A DNA stretch of 64,000 bases from Sphaerolaimus hirsutus (GCA_964036195.1 OZ038453.1:3921469-3985468), one strand, 5' to 3'; positions 28,890 to 41,188 are shown, counted from the stretch's first letter. Program-made: numbers and translations. Notes: generated by a model not told the origin, from the sequence alone.

Positions 28890-31562
28890 TTATTCCAGTT
28901 TCACAGCACTTTTGATGCCAGCCTTAGTCACTTCAGCAGTGGGTCCCTGGACGCCCTGGACATTTTCCTTTGGAGGGTTGTCTGCAGAGTTGTTAAAAGG
29001 TACGTACGTTTACTCGAAAAATACGCGTACGCGCGTACGCGGTAAATACGTTTACATATACTTTTTTTTTTAAATACCGTACGCACTCGTACGCGTACAT
29101 TTTCAAAGCATACGCGTACATAAAATGTATTTCAGAAAATTCAATGTGGGGGATATTTATAAAGTGACTACAGTGCTATGTATTTACAGACGTGGTTCCG
29201 TTGAATATAAAAGATACGCGGGGGTAGCACGCTTTAAAAATAAAAAAACGCAACCAAATCGAAATGGCTGCGGAGACAATCGAAGTGGAAACATGGAAAC
29301 AATGGAGTGGATGATTCATCCGGTACCGCTGCAATCCCAGCTGGGGATGAACTGGGCTGGATGAAGCTGGGCACTGGTTTGTGTTGGGAAAAGGTTGCAC
29401 CTCGCTCCCGAAACATTACAGAAGGAGCTTTTCATTCGCTTCAATTATAAGAAATGTTTCTAGTGATTTACCAGATTTGGATGAGTTAGGTTATATTTTT
29501 GTTGCCGCTATTCTTGCTATTTTTATCTCCTACAATAAAGAGACCCTGAAAACTATGTTTTCTATCATTTTCTTAAACAAAAACATATGTTATGCGGTAC
29601 ACGCATGAAAAAGTGCCCACTTTACACCCACTTGAAATAATATTGACGCCTCACGAAAGGTGTAGCGTCAGGAATGACGAAAAGTGGTCGTTTCTACACT
29701 CGCAAGAAAAGTACCCAAATTTACGCGTACATACGAGTAAAAAAAAAGTATTTTACGTTTTCGATACTTTGTGGTGAGTAAAAAAAAAATACTTACGTTT
29801 ACATATACTTTTGAAAAAAGTTCAGTAATTCTAACAACTCTGGTTGTCTGGAGCCGAGGCCATTGTTGAATGTAGAAAAAAAATGGGGAAAGTGATTAAG
29901 TTAATAAAAGAATATATGTTACTACGATTTTAGTATGATTCCTATAATCAGTAAAGATTTCAATAATCGGTACTTTTTTCATTTTGGGGATTGAAGTATA
30001 TATGTAATGATTTAGATACTTTTTTAAAAACAAATATAATACCAAATAATTTCATGATTACAGTTTGGGTTTGTTGTAGAACATTTTCCCCCAAGTTTTT
30101 ATTGAACCCTGGAAAATTTAAAAGTTATGCTAACTGCCTAGAGGAGACATTGGTGCCTCTGATGTCAAGTTCAAGAAGCTGGTCAAGTGTTTCATTGTGT
30201 CATCCCCAGCATTTTCCAAATCAGGTGTTTCTGGAAGATATTGTTCAATGATTTTATTAGTTTCACCACTGGTCCCTGGTAAAGTGAAAACACCTTTGTC
30301 CCCATTCCCTGAATTCAGGTTATCCCGGGTTTGAGTTACATCTCATTCATTTTCTGAGCTACTGATGCTCCAGTGGTATTTGCCATTGAGGTTTGCATCT
30401 TTCCTCGATTCTACGGGTAGCTTCTTTCACAGCCTCCTCAAACCGATCAGGGGCCCTGGAGCCGTTCCCATCATTGGTAATGTTGGATGGGGACGGAGTA
30501 CAGGAGGCTAGCACAGCAAATAATGTGCTGGTGATCTGCCGTGATATGCGGTGAAGTGCCTTCTTGCACACGCTTGCAGGCACTTCAATGCACTTCACAA
30601 ATTTCAGATTTTTTATTTCTGTAAACAATTTAGTAATGAGATTCGTGAAGCGTCGGTGAAGTGTATTCCAATGGTTATCAGGCTTGATCAGGGTTGGAAG
30701 TGTGATCACAAGCGGTGAAGTGCCCGCTGATCAGGCTTGATCAGGCTCTGAAGTGTGATCACAAGAGCCACTTCCAACCGCTTCAGTGCACTTCACTAGC
30801 ATTTTATTTGCAGTGTGCAGCACCAGTCCATTGTTGTAGCCTTGTAGCTGTGTGCATTTGAATGGACATATATGTAAATAGATGGGCATTTATTTCACCT
30901 TAGTATGATGTCCACAGATTGGTATCCACATGTTACTAACTTGGTCTTATAATGCAGAATTTAAAATTTTCTTGAAACATTCTAGAAATTTCTAGTCTAG
31001 ATGGTTCTAGCCTATTATGACAACTCACATTGTTGACATTTTCTGCCCTAAATTTTCATGGTATGGGCTCTGTCTATTGTCATTGAAATACAGCCCACTA
31101 GCCGATTTGAAATGCTGGGTATTTGGCTGATTATTTGCCAGGCCACTCATGATGGGTTTTTTTTCAGTTGGTCCATTTGTTTGAGATAATCCATGACTCC
31201 CACCTGTCAATTTGAGAATTTTGAATCAATCAGTTATTTTTAGTTATTGTAATATGCTATTAGTTCCAAATAACAGTTTATAACTTTTTATAACTTTGAT
31301 TATTTACCTGTGTATCTGGTAGTGGCTCAGTGACGCCACAATCACGCAATTGCTGCAGCACTTTGCAATGTTGCACCTGGAGTTCAGTATATTTTTGTGT
31401 CAACTCTCTGTAGTCTTGCTCCGTTTTGGTGATGGCATTTGCGAGCCCTTCAAGATGTGCAGTGCAGATGGTGCAGTGACGCAAGAAGTTTGCGTGGAAG
31501 CCGCAGAAGCCTTGAAACAGTTTTTTCAGCAAGTCAGCTGCGGCTCGCGATGCGGCGAACAT
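28890..31562 (-). pseudogene. Unknown minus-strand gene, unit 1 copy (disrupted)
   Basis: Same exons as the unit 2 gene (34059-37623): N-terminal exon 31308-31562 with ATG in a CACCATG context, then an exon around 31025-31206, an exon around 30349-30535, and the last exon at 28890-29880. The last exon is split by a hAT element at 28985-29842. A one-base loss relative to unit 2 in the A-run near 30404 shifts the third exon. With a transposon in the final coding exon this copy is unlikely to give the full product. Confidence 0.55.
28985..29842. mobile_element. hAT-type element in a coding exon
   Basis: Inverted ends CAGAGTTGTTA, 8-bp duplication GTTGTCTG (28977-28984, 29843-29850), and an empty site in unit 2 (34147-34154). 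Subterminal TACGCGTACG/TACGTTTAC repeats face each other. A 79-codon frame at 29125-29364 has no recognised transposase motif. A related element is at 47878-48389. Confidence 0.92.
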
Positions 31563-32051
31563 GGTGTACAGTTGTTTTGTGGCTTTCTTTTAATTTTTTT
31601 ATGGTATTTAGTACATATTAAGGAAATTGTTAGGAAATGATTATCATGTTATGTTATGTGGACTGTGCGGAAGTATCCAAATCTAATTTTGGTGAAATAA
31701 AAAGGTGACATTTTGAAAAAAGCGTGAACTTTCGTTCTGTGCTATTTGTGGCCTGTTTTTAGCAGCATTATTTGATTTTTTGCTATTTGGACTAAACAAA
31801 GTGTTTTTGATAACCTTTGGGATGGAATACACACTGTAGTTCGCTATTCATATTTGATTTATTTATTTTCTTTTTCAGCATGTTGTCGGCTGCTGAGCAA
31901 ATCAATCTGCCCATGCCTTTTCATTCTCAAATCAATCGCAGGCCGATTGTGATGCGCTCTTTTTCTACCGAGACCATGAGCCCAATCAGGATTGTTTAAA
32001 TGTTTGATGGCTATGTGCCAACTTTAGTGCTCCATTTTTGTATTTTGTTGG

Positions 32052-32118
32052 ATTCAGGGTGGTCACACCTGCTTTGCATGCGAGAAGTCCAGGGTTCGAT
32101 CCACTGCTCATCCACCAC
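32052..32118 (+). tRNA. tRNA(Ala)-like sequence, degenerate (unit 1)
   Basis: Contains CTTTGCATGCGAG (TGC anticodon arm as in tRNA-Ala), a GGTTCGATCC B box and a downstream CCACCA. The T arm is damaged relative to the unit 2 copy (CCACTG for CCCCTG) and the 5' half does not fold well. Probably a tRNA-derived pseudogene or SINE head. Confidence 0.45.
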
Positions 32119-32168
32119 TTGTTAGGATGAAGTTGTTGATTTTGCTGCTTTATTTGGGTTGTCACATC

Positions 32169-33094
32169 TAGTGATGTTAAAGGCACCGGGAAAAATGGCA
32201 CCGCACTGCACCGGCACCTTTGCCAACGCATGAAAAGGGCACCTGGCACCCTGGGGCACCGGCCACAAAATGGCACCGCACCGCACCGGCACCGGTGCCT
32301 TTTGGAAAAAATGGCACCGGCACCGAAGGGCACCGGCGGGTTGCCGGTGCTAGCACCGAAAGGCACCGCACCGGGCTGGAATTTCTGTAGTAAATATCGG
32401 GCAGTTTCTCAGTGGTCTCACCGTTGGAAGTGCATATTTCCATGAATTTTCAACCGATTTTGATGGTTGAGCACTTAAAATGATCAGAATGATGTGGCAC
32501 TCACTTTTATGAAGCAATTACAATGATTACAAATGAAAGATAAAATATCTAATTCATTACATGGTCCATAGCCACTATTGTCTACTGATTGGAGTCGTTG
32601 CTGTACAGAGAATGGAACAATCTCTGTTGTAAAACTGACAACAAATTTTGAACAAAAAAGTAAGATACATAAATATAAAAATGATTTAAAATTCAAAAAA
32701 ATTTTAGATTCGCTCATCAGATCACGCATCGGGTATAATGGATTTCACGGTAGGTATATTTATTTGATGGGAGGTTTACAAAATAGGCAAAAATGGTTGG
32801 GTAAATATATCGCTGTTTTTTGAAATATGAATAAGCACATACTATGGACAAAATTGCACAGCAAATGAAGCCTTGGCCGGTGCCTTTCCCGGTGCCTTTT
32901 ACTTTGCCCTGGTGCTAGCACCTTTGGCACCGGCAAAAAAATGGCACCGCACCGCACCGGCACCGGTGCTATTCTGAAAAAAATGGCACAGGCACCGGCA
33001 TGGCACCCCTGAAGATTGCAATGGCACCGCACCAGCACCGGTGCTGGTGCCCTTCGGTGCCCAGCACCGGGGCACCGGTGCCTTTACATCACTA
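32169..33094. mobile_element. hAT-type element with GGCACC-repeat interior
   Basis: Ends TAGTGATGTTAAAGGCACCGG and, inverted, TAGTGATGTAAAGGCACCGG; 8-bp duplication GTCACATC (32161-32168, 33095-33102); empty site at about 38231 in unit 2. Both arms are made of GGCACC/GGTGCC permutations (32190-32375 and 32870-33085) around a unique AT-rich core. Confidence 0.92.
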
Positions 33095-33734
33095 GTCACA
33101 TCGTGGCGTTTACGTGCATAGAGGCACTTTATATAGATCACAAAAAGGAACATATTTCACCTCAAGAAGAATCACTCATCAGGGATCTAACAGCAGCCTC
33201 TTCTTCCCCCGGAACAAATATTTTCTCGAGTGCAAGTCGACAAGTCCATTTCTCTCCTCAAAAACAGTTTTGCTCTGACTGAATGGAAATTTATGGACTC
33301 CCTTTTTCACATAGAGGTTTAGAGCAGGGGCTGAAAGTTCGACACTTTATTGTCAACATATGGAACTTAAGGGAAAGCATGAGAGAGCCAAATTGGACAC
33401 GCATCACGGGCCTGGAATTGGAAAGGGCCACAGGCCTGGAATTGGGTCTGAAACTTAAAATGCGATTTACTCAAAATCGCATTTTGTGGACTTGTCGACT
33501 TTTAGAATTAGACGCCTCAACTACAGTGTTGAGCCCCCTCTAAAGACACCCAGGTCCGAGTGAGCTGGGGAAATAATAAAACTCTTGAGGCTATTTTCGG
33601 GAAAAAACGGTACATTATTAATAGAAATGATATTAATATCAATGATGTAGGGCTGGGAAAAAAATATTTTAGATTGACATTTTTCCAATGTGGGGCTTAG
33701 TTGAAAATTTACAGTTTACTCGATCGTAAATTCT

Positions 33735-33934
33735 NNNNNNNNNNNNNNNNNNNNNNNNNNNNNNNNNNNNNNNNNNNNNNNNNNNNNNNNNNNNNNNNNN
33801 NNNNNNNNNNNNNNNNNNNNNNNNNNNNNNNNNNNNNNNNNNNNNNNNNNNNNNNNNNNNNNNNNNNNNNNNNNNNNNNNNNNNNNNNNNNNNNNNNNNN
33901 NNNNNNNNNNNNNNNNNNNNNNNNNNNNNNNNNN
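33735..33934. other. Assembly gap
   Basis: Exactly 200 N. The sequences on its two sides belong to consecutive units of a near-identical duplication, so the true gap length and order are uncertain. Confidence 0.99.
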
Positions 33935-34058
33935 ATCGTGGGATTTACATGCATAAAGGCACTTTATATAGATCACAAAAAGGAACATATTTCACTTCAA
34001 GAAGAATCACTCATCAGGGATCTAACACATTCACCCCTTTAAACTCAACACAAGACCT

Positions 34059-37000
34059 TTATTCCAGTTTCACAGCACTTTTGATGCCAGCCTTAGTCAC
34101 TTCAGCAGTGGGTCCCTGGACGCCCTGGACATTTTCCTTTGGAGGGTTGTCTGGAGCCGAGGCCATTGTTGAATCTAGAAAAGAAATGGGGAAAGTGATT
34201 AAGTTAATAAAAGAATATATGTTACTAAAATGATCTTGACGATTTTAGTATGATTCCTATAATCAGTAAAGATTTCAATAATCAGTACTTTTTTCATTTT
34301 GGGGATTGAAGTATATACCGTATTTCCTCGAAATACCCCCCCTCGAAATACCCCCCCTCAAAATGGACACTATGAACTTATAACCCCCCCCTCGAAATAC
34401 CCCCCCCCAAATTTAGTGTAAAGAGAACGTAAATGACAAAGGCTGCGGTTTGTCATCCGGGCAATGCAGAACACACGTTAAAAACGATGACTCTGTTATG
34501 TGAGAACAGTGTTTGTATGTCTACACACTTATAAATGTCTTTAGAGTCTTATAAATGGCGATTTTTGTTGCATTTTTCGACGTCTGCGTACGTTTCAGAC
34601 GACATTTCAGTACTGGGATTTCAAAAAATTTCTGGCGAAATACACTACCGTGCAGAATAGTTGAGACTTTTTGCGCTGCGTAATTAAAGTTGCCAGAATT
34701 TCGAAATGGTCGATATGCAAAACATTTGGATACTATACATGGGTACCCTGGGGGGTTGACTACACATGCCCGGGATGACCGCCCCTCGAGTTCAAATCTG
34801 TGTATATTCCTAGCGTACAAACATATTAACTCAGTTTGTTCATGTTTCAGAATAGTTGAGACTTTTCTTGTTTTGGGCAGTAGCCACCCAGTATCTCACT
34901 TTAAAGTCTATATCCAATTCCTATGTTCATTTTTTAACAAAATTTTCACCATGGCAACTGCTTGCCTGCATCGCTGAGCTCTGTGTGTAGCAAGAAACAT
35001 TCTAAGCATGAACAGCATATGGCAATGCATATATGGAAATGTGGCATTCATTTATTTTTGCTGCAGTTTTGCATCCATTGCCAGCAACTCAGAAATGGGG
35101 GTAGGCATACTATTGAGTGGAGCTATTTGGTGTGTAAATTTGAGGTTTTTGCTTTGCTCTATTAGGGAGAAAAGTTGGCCCAACTGTGAATGAGTAATGT
35201 GTAATTATTTTGGATGGAATGAAGATGGAAGTTTGTAAGTGCTATAACTTTTGATTGGAAAGAGATATTGAAAAAACGTTTTTGTCATATTAATTCTCTC
35301 TGTCTAAAGTATGTTGTAGACAAAATTTTCATAACCCCAGTAAAATAAGCATAAAATTTTTAGACACCATTGAAAATTTTGAAGTGCCATAACTTTTGAT
35401 TGGAAAGAGATATTGCACTCATTTTTGTTTTAAATGAATCCACGTTGTCTAAAGTATATGATAACATGTTTGAAAAAATTATTTTTACATGTTCAAAAAC
35501 TGGGTCAAATTGACATACGGAATTTAGACATCACTAAACTGACCACAAAAATAGAATCTGCAGGTTGTCCCGATCATTTTAAGTGTTGAATGATTCAAAT
35601 CAGCCCAGAAATGGTTGAGTTATTAAGCTTCAAAGACACTCATCCAGATTGCAAATTTTTTGTATATTTATTGACCATCTTTTTATAGACCCCCCTTATC
35701 TCGGGCCTGGGGGACTATTTGAGCAAACAAAAAATTTTCGTAGTAGCCCCAGCATCAAACCCCAACATACTCAAACGGCATCAAAATTGGGCAAGGGACA
35801 AGAAATTGGGAAGCGAAAAAGTGCAGTGGACCCACAGCCTACTGTTTCTCTATGTGTGAAAAGTCTCAACTATTCTGCACGGTAGTGTAATAAACCCCCC
35901 CCCCCCTCGAAATACCCCCCCCCCTCGTTTAACCCCCCCTCAAAATTCTCACTCTGAAACAATAAACCCCCCGGGGGTATTTTGAGGAAATACGGTATGT
36001 AATGATTTAGATACTTTTTTAAAAACGAATATAATACCAAATAATTTCATGATTACAGTTTGGGTTTGTTGTAGAACATTTTCCCCCAAGTTTTTTATGG
36101 CAAATTTCCTGGCAAAGAACCCTGGCAAATTTCAAAGTTATGCTAACTGCCTAGAGGAGACATTGGTGCCTCTGATGTGAAGTTCAAGAAGCTGGTCAAG
36201 TGTTTCATTGTGTCATCCCCAGCATTTTCCAAATCAGGTGTTTCTGGAAGATATTGTTCAATGATTTTATTAGTTTCATCACTGGTCCCTGGTAAAGTGA
36301 AAACACCTTTGTCCCCATTCCCTGAATTCAGCTTATCCCGGGTTTGAGTTACATCTCATTCATTTTCTGAGCTACTGATGCTCCAGTGGTATTTGCCATT
36401 GAGGTTTGCATCTTTTCCTCGATTCTACGGGTAGCTTCTTTCACAGCCTCCTCGAACTGATCAGGGGCCCAGGAGCCATTCCCATCATTGGTAATGTTGG
36501 ATGGGGACGGAGTACAGGAGGCTAGCACAGCAAATAATGTGCTGGTGATCTGCCGTGATATGTGGTGAAGTGCCTTTATGCACACGCTTGCAGGCACTTC
36601 AACGCACTTCACAAATTTCAGATTTTTTATTTCTGTAAACAATTTAGTAATGAGATTCGTGAAGCGTCGGTGAAGTGCATTCCAACGGTGATCAGGCTTG
36701 ATCAGGGTTGGAAGTGTGATCACGAGCGGTGAAGTGCCTGGTGATCAGGCTTGATCAAGCTCTGAAGTGTGATCACAAGAGGCACTTCCAACCACTTCAG
36801 TGCACTTCACCAGCGTTTTATTTGCAGTGAGCGGCACCAGTCCATTCTTGTAGCTGTGTGCATTTGAATGGACATATATGTAAATAGATGGGCATTTATT
36901 TCACCTTAGTATGATGTCCACAGATTGGTATCCACATGTTACTAACTTGGTCTTATAATGCAGAATTTAAAATTTTCTTGAACCATTCTAGAAATTTCTA

Positions 37001-37623
37001 GTCTAGATTGTTCTAGCCTATTATGACAACTCACATTGTTGACATTTTCCACCCAAAATTTTCCTCTTGGGTATCCCTTGGGGCCAGTGCAACCCGGACC
37101 TCTGGTCCCTGATGTTGGTGGTATGGGCGCTGTCTATTGTCATTGAAATACCGCCCACTAGCTGATTTGAAATGCTGGGTATTTGACTGATTATTTGCCA
37201 GGCCACTCATGATGGGTGTGTTTTTCAGCTGGTCCATTTGTTTGAGATAATCCATGACTCCTACCTGTCAATGTGAGAATTTTGAATCAATCAGTTATTT
37301 TTAGTTATTGTAACCTGCTATTAGTTCCAAATAACAGTTTATAACTTTTTATAACTTTGATTATTTACCTGTGTATCTGGTAGTGGCTCAGTGACGCCAA
37401 AATCGCGCAATTGCTGCAGCACTTTGCAATGTTGCACCTGGAGTTCAGTATATTTTTGTGTCAACTCTTTGTAGTCTTGCTCCGTTTTGGTGATGGCATT
37501 TGCAAGCCCTTCAAGATGTGCAGTGCAGATGGTGCAGTTACGCAAGAAGTTTGCGTGGAAGCCGCAGAAGCCTTGAAACAGTTTTTTCAGCAAGTCGGCT
37601 GCGGCTGGCGATGCGGCGAACAT
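34059..37623 (-). CDS. Unknown spliced gene, unit 2 copy
   Basis: Exon 1 is 37369-37623, from an ATG in a CACCATG context: 85 residues with a helical, Cys-containing start and a coiled-coil second half, ending at a GTAAATA donor in phase 0. Exon 2 is 37035-37264 (acceptor TTGACAG, donor GTGAGT, phase 2), Asn/Gln/His-rich. Exon 3 starts at 36541 in matching phase and contains FEEAVKEATRRIEE. A Thr/Asp-rich segment to 36148 has a GTTAGC donor whose phase matches the last exon 34059-34174, where the stop codon overlaps AATAAA. Between the exon 3 frame and the next segment (about 36350) the frame changes without a clean intron, so a frameshift or missed exon is likely. A TA-MITE (34318-35995) sits in the last intron. 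I do not recognise the family. Confidence 0.5.
34318..35995. mobile_element. TA-flanked MITE containing a second nested element
   Basis: Starts CCGTATTTCCTCGAAATACC and ends GAGGAAATACGG, flanked by TA. Unit 1 holds the empty site (GAAGTATATATGTAATG near 29995), proving a 2-bp TA duplication. It contains another inserted element at 34648-35882. Confidence 0.92.
34648..35882. mobile_element. Nested TA-flanked element (mariner-like, no ORF)
   Basis: Perfect inverted ends CCGTGCAGAATAGTTGAGAC, flanked by TA on both sides. 1235 bp with no transposase. Two copies of a ~60-base direct repeat (GCCATAACTTTTGATTGGAA-type, about 35240 and 35387) lie in the middle. Confidence 0.85.
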
Positions 37624-38118
37624 GGTGTACAGTTGTTTTGTGGCTTTCTTTTAACTTTTTGATGGTATTTAGTACATATTAAGGAAATTATTAGGAAATG
37701 ATTATCATGTTATGTTATGTGGACTGTGCAGAAGTATCCAAATCTAATTTCGGTGAAATAAAAAAGGTGACATTTTGAAAAAACGTGAACTTTTGTTCTG
37801 TGCTATTTGTGGCCTGTTTTTAGCAGTGTTATTTGATTTTTTGCTATTTGGACTAAACAAAGTTAGTAAAGGTGTTTTTGATAACCTTTGGGATGGAATA
37901 CACACTGTAGTTCGCTTTTCATATTTGATTTATATATTTTCTTTTTCAGCATGTTGTTGGCTGCCGAGCAAATTGATCTGCCCATGCCTTTTCATTCTCA
38001 AATCGATCGCAGGCCAATTGTGATGCGCTCTTGTTCTACCGAGACCATGAGCCCAATCAGGATTGTTTAAATGTTTTATGGCTATGTGCCAACTTTAGTG
38101 CTCCATTTTTGTATTTTG

Positions 38119-38188
38119 TTGGATTCAGGGTGGTCACACCTGCTTTGCATGCGAGAAGTCCAGGGTTCGATCCCCTGCTCATTCACCA
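38119..38188 (+). tRNA. tRNA(Ala)-like sequence (unit 2)
   Basis: CTTTGCATGCGAG anticodon arm (TGC), a perfect T arm CAGGG-TTCGATC-CCCTG, then seven bases and ACCA. The D arm and 5' acceptor strand do not pair, so a functional tRNA is unlikely; a tRNA-derived pseudogene or SINE head fits better. Confidence 0.5.
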
Positions 38189-38832
38189 CTTGTTAGCATG
38201 AAGTTGTTGATTTTGCTGCTTTATTTGGGTTGTCGCATCGTGGCGTTTACGTGCATAAAGGCACTTTATATAGATCACAAAAAGGAACATATTTCACCTC
38301 AAGAAGAATCACTCATCAGGGATCTAACAGCAGCCTCTTCTTCCCCCGGAACAAATATTTTCTCGAGTGCAAGTCGACAAGTCCATTTCTCTCCTCAAAA
38401 ACAGTTTTGCTCTGACTGAATGGAAATTTATGGACTCCCTTTTTCACATAGAGGTTTAGAGCAGGGGCTGAAAGTTTGACACTTTATTGTCAACATATGC
38501 AAATTAAGGGAAAGCATGAGAGAGCCAAATTGGACACGCAGCACGGGCCTGGAATTGGATCGGAAACTTAAAATGCGATTTACTCAAAATCGCATTTTGT
38601 GGACTTGTCGACTTTTAGAATTAGACGCCTCAACTACAGTGTTGAGCCCCCTCAAAAGACACCCAGGTCCGAGTGAGCTGGGGAAATAATAAAACTCTTG
38701 GGGCTATTTTCGGGAAAAACGGTACATTATTAATAGAAATGATATTAATATCAATGATGTAGGGCTGGGAAAAAAATATTTTAGATTGACATTTTTCCAA
38801 TGTGGGGCTTAGTTGAAAATTTACAGTTTATG

Positions 38833-39955
38833 TGGTAAAAACAAACCAAATGAACCTAAACTTGTAATCCTAGCAGAAAATAAGTAAGATAAATGTGGTA
38901 AACACCACCTAAATGAATCTTTCAGAAAATAAGGCAGTTGAATATAGAAAAAATATAGCCGTTTATTGTGGCATTTTGGTGCCATTTCTGGCGCCAGCCA
39001 AAAATGGCGCCAGACGCCAAGGGCGCCATGGCTAGGGTGTCAAAAATTTTTTTTTACGGAAAACGGAAACGGAAACGGAAAAAAAATTTCAGCGGCCGGA
39101 AAACGGAACGGAAAACGGAAAAAAAATTGCACTTGGCGGAAAACGGAAACGGAAACGGAAAAAAAATTTCAGTGGCCGGAAAACAGAAAAAGCGACCGGA
39201 AAAACGGAAACGGAAAAATGGAATTTGCATGGAAATGGAAAAATTTGCTGAAATTTTGCCTAAAAAACGATAAAATTCGCTGAAATTTTGCTGGAAACAG
39301 AATTTGTTTTACATAATTGACAATCTGCATGACTGTTTACCAGTTTGGCTGCAACAGAAAACAGAAAGTTGAGCTAGAAAAGGGTAAAATGAGGCGGAAA
39401 GCATGAAATTGAGGCGGAAAACGGAAAAAAAGCGGAAAAACTGGAAATTGAGCCGGAAAACGGAAAAAAGGCGGAAAAACTGAAAATTTCACCGGAAAAC
39501 GGAAAATGAGCCGGAAAAACGGAAACGGAAAAAAAGGTGGCCGGAAAACGGAACGGAAAACGGAAAAAAAATCTCAGCGGCCGGAAAACGGAACGGAAAA
39601 CGGAAAAAATTCGCCTGCGGAAAACGGAAACAAAAAACGGAAAACGGAAATTTGACACCCTAGCCATGGCGCCATTTGAAATAATGGCGCCGAGCGCCAA
39701 TGGCGCCCTTTGGCGCCATTATAGGGCGCCAGCGCCATGGCGCCATACCATCACTAGTTGCTACACAGAAGCATGGCCATGACGCACATCTGTAGAAATT
39801 GCAAACATTTATTGAGGAAATGAAACTTCAAAAGAATATGTGCACCGATCTGTGTTGAATGTAGCATGGAATGTGGCCCAACTATTTCAAAACATAAAGA
39901 ATGTTTGAAAAGAGGATATTACACTACAGGAAGCAGTATTCGAATTGGCAATAAG
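38833..39955. other. Repeat-rich stretch with GGCGCC-type element remains
   Basis: Apart from the element at 39033-39662, 38975-39032 and 39663-39755 consist of GGCGCCATGGCGCC-type palindromic sequence. The right end ACCATCACTA resembles the terminus of the TAGTGATG hAT family; the matching left end is not found. No gene. Confidence 0.5.
39033..39662. mobile_element. hAT-type element with ACGGAAA-repeat interior
   Basis: Inverted ends TAGGGTGTCAAA, 8-bp duplication GCCATGGC (39025-39032, 39663-39670). The interior is almost entirely purine repeats of GGAAAACGGAAA, with GCGGCCGG spacers. Purine-only open frames crossing it are low-complexity artefacts. Confidence 0.88.
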
Positions 39956-41188
39956 TAACGATGGCAAACCCTCCAAAAAAAAGTATTTAAATTTTTAAGT
40001 GTTTTTTCCTAAATGAATTTTCGAATTTTTCCTGAAATTAATTTTCAAATTTCAAATTGAATTTTCTAATTTTCGAATCTTTTTGGGCAATTTTCGAATT
40101 TTTTTTGGCTATTTTTCGAATTTTTTCAAATAATTTTCGAATTTTTTTGGAAAAATATTGAATCTGAAGCTTTAAACACGGAATTTGGACTGTTTTGGAA
40201 GTGGCTATACTTGGCAGACGTGATAATCTACAAATAGATATGATTAATATCTTTGGCTGGCAGACAGCCAACTGAAAACTTGTGAACTGATTCACCACTC
40301 CACTCCATTTCATCCTGACTCCGAACCAGTTCAGTCAGCCGTAAGTTCACTGCTGACTGCAGTTATGACATCATGATGGAGTGTTACCTCCAGAAAAATG
40401 TAGGCTGTAATGTCGCCCCAGTATAGCGCACTGAGCGTACTCAGTGCATACAGTGCTAACTTCATAAAATACGGGTACTTCTCAAACCAATACTCAAAAC
40501 CACTATTATACTCCAGCCACATTACACCTACAATGAAATATACCATAACCCATCTGAATCAAAGAACAAACATAAAAAAATTTCATCATATTTATCAAAG
40601 CAATTCAATTAATATGATGAAAAAAAATTTATGTTTGTTCTTTTATTCAGATGGGATATGGTAGATATCATTGTAAAGTGTAATGTCGCTGGAGTATATC
40701 TTTGACCACATCTATTTTACTTATAAACATGTGCAGTTCCTATGTGCAGTTCCTGTAAAATGCCCTGTGAAATGTCAAATGTTATGCAAAGTGTCTAAAG
40801 TCGTGGAAATGCTGTGGAACATTGCAAATATGTTAGCCATTTTTCCAGGGCATTTTCATAACTTTTGACACTTTGCATGACATTTCACATTTTACAGGGC
40901 AGTTTACATTTCAATGTTTTTGGACGTTTTTTTCTGTTTTGTTTCGCTTTTTCATAAGCACCGCGTATCAATTGTCATTGTATTTAGTACGTTGAACTTA
41001 AAAGTGCGTTTTGTTGCCTTGAATTGCCTGAAAAATTCGAAAAGTATTTTCGAATTTTCAAATTTTTTGAAAAATAAATCGATTTTTAAGTGTTTTTTCT
41101 AGGGGTGAAATAATAATTCGAAAATTCCGGAAAAATTCGAAAATTCGAAAACATTTTCGAATTTTCAAATCTTTTTTTGCCATCGTTA
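39956..41188. mobile_element. hAT-type element with CGAATTTTT subterminal repeats
   Basis: Ends TAACGATGGCAAA and, inverted, TAACGATGGCAAAAA; 8-bp duplication GCAATAAG (39948-39955, 41189-41196). Both subterminal regions are arrays of TTTTCGAATTTT. The middle carries a diverged foldback element (40740-40915) and a repeat shared in inverted orientation with 41335-41540. No transposase. Confidence 0.88.
40740..40915. repeat. Foldback element, diverged copy
   Basis: Two inverted ~80-base arms built on CCTGTAAAATGCCCTG and ATGCAAAGTGTC. Less symmetrical than the other copies. Confidence 0.7.

Larger units (their letters stand above)
28760..33734. repeat. Segmental duplication, unit 1
   Basis: Collinear with 33935-38832 at high identity. 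It lacks the 1678-bp TA-MITE of unit 2 and has two extra hAT elements (28985-29842, 32169-33094). Its right end meets the assembly gap. A ~95-base stretch beginning CATCGTGG occurs at both ends of each unit (28766, 33104, 33935, 38237). Confidence 0.85.
33935..38832. repeat. Segmental duplication, unit 2
   Basis: Matches unit 1 from its first base after the gap (compare 28767) and ends near 38832, where unit 1 is cut by the gap. It retains empty sites for the two hAT insertions of unit 1. Confidence 0.85.

Noticed and set aside
31857..31999. Short plus-strand exon-like frame after TTTTTCAG, repeated at 37928-38070
   Set aside because: Changes between the two units are mostly amino-acid altering and both strands are open; not enough to call a gene.
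33701..34042. Frames spanning the N gap
   Set aside because: They include unknown sequence and cannot be interpreted.
34750..34800. B-box-like GAGTTCAAATC suggesting a tRNA or SINE promoter
   Set aside because: No matching A box or tRNA fold; single motif only.
38966..39283. Lys-rich 100-codon frames
   Set aside because: Pure translation of ACGGAAA repeats inside a hAT element.
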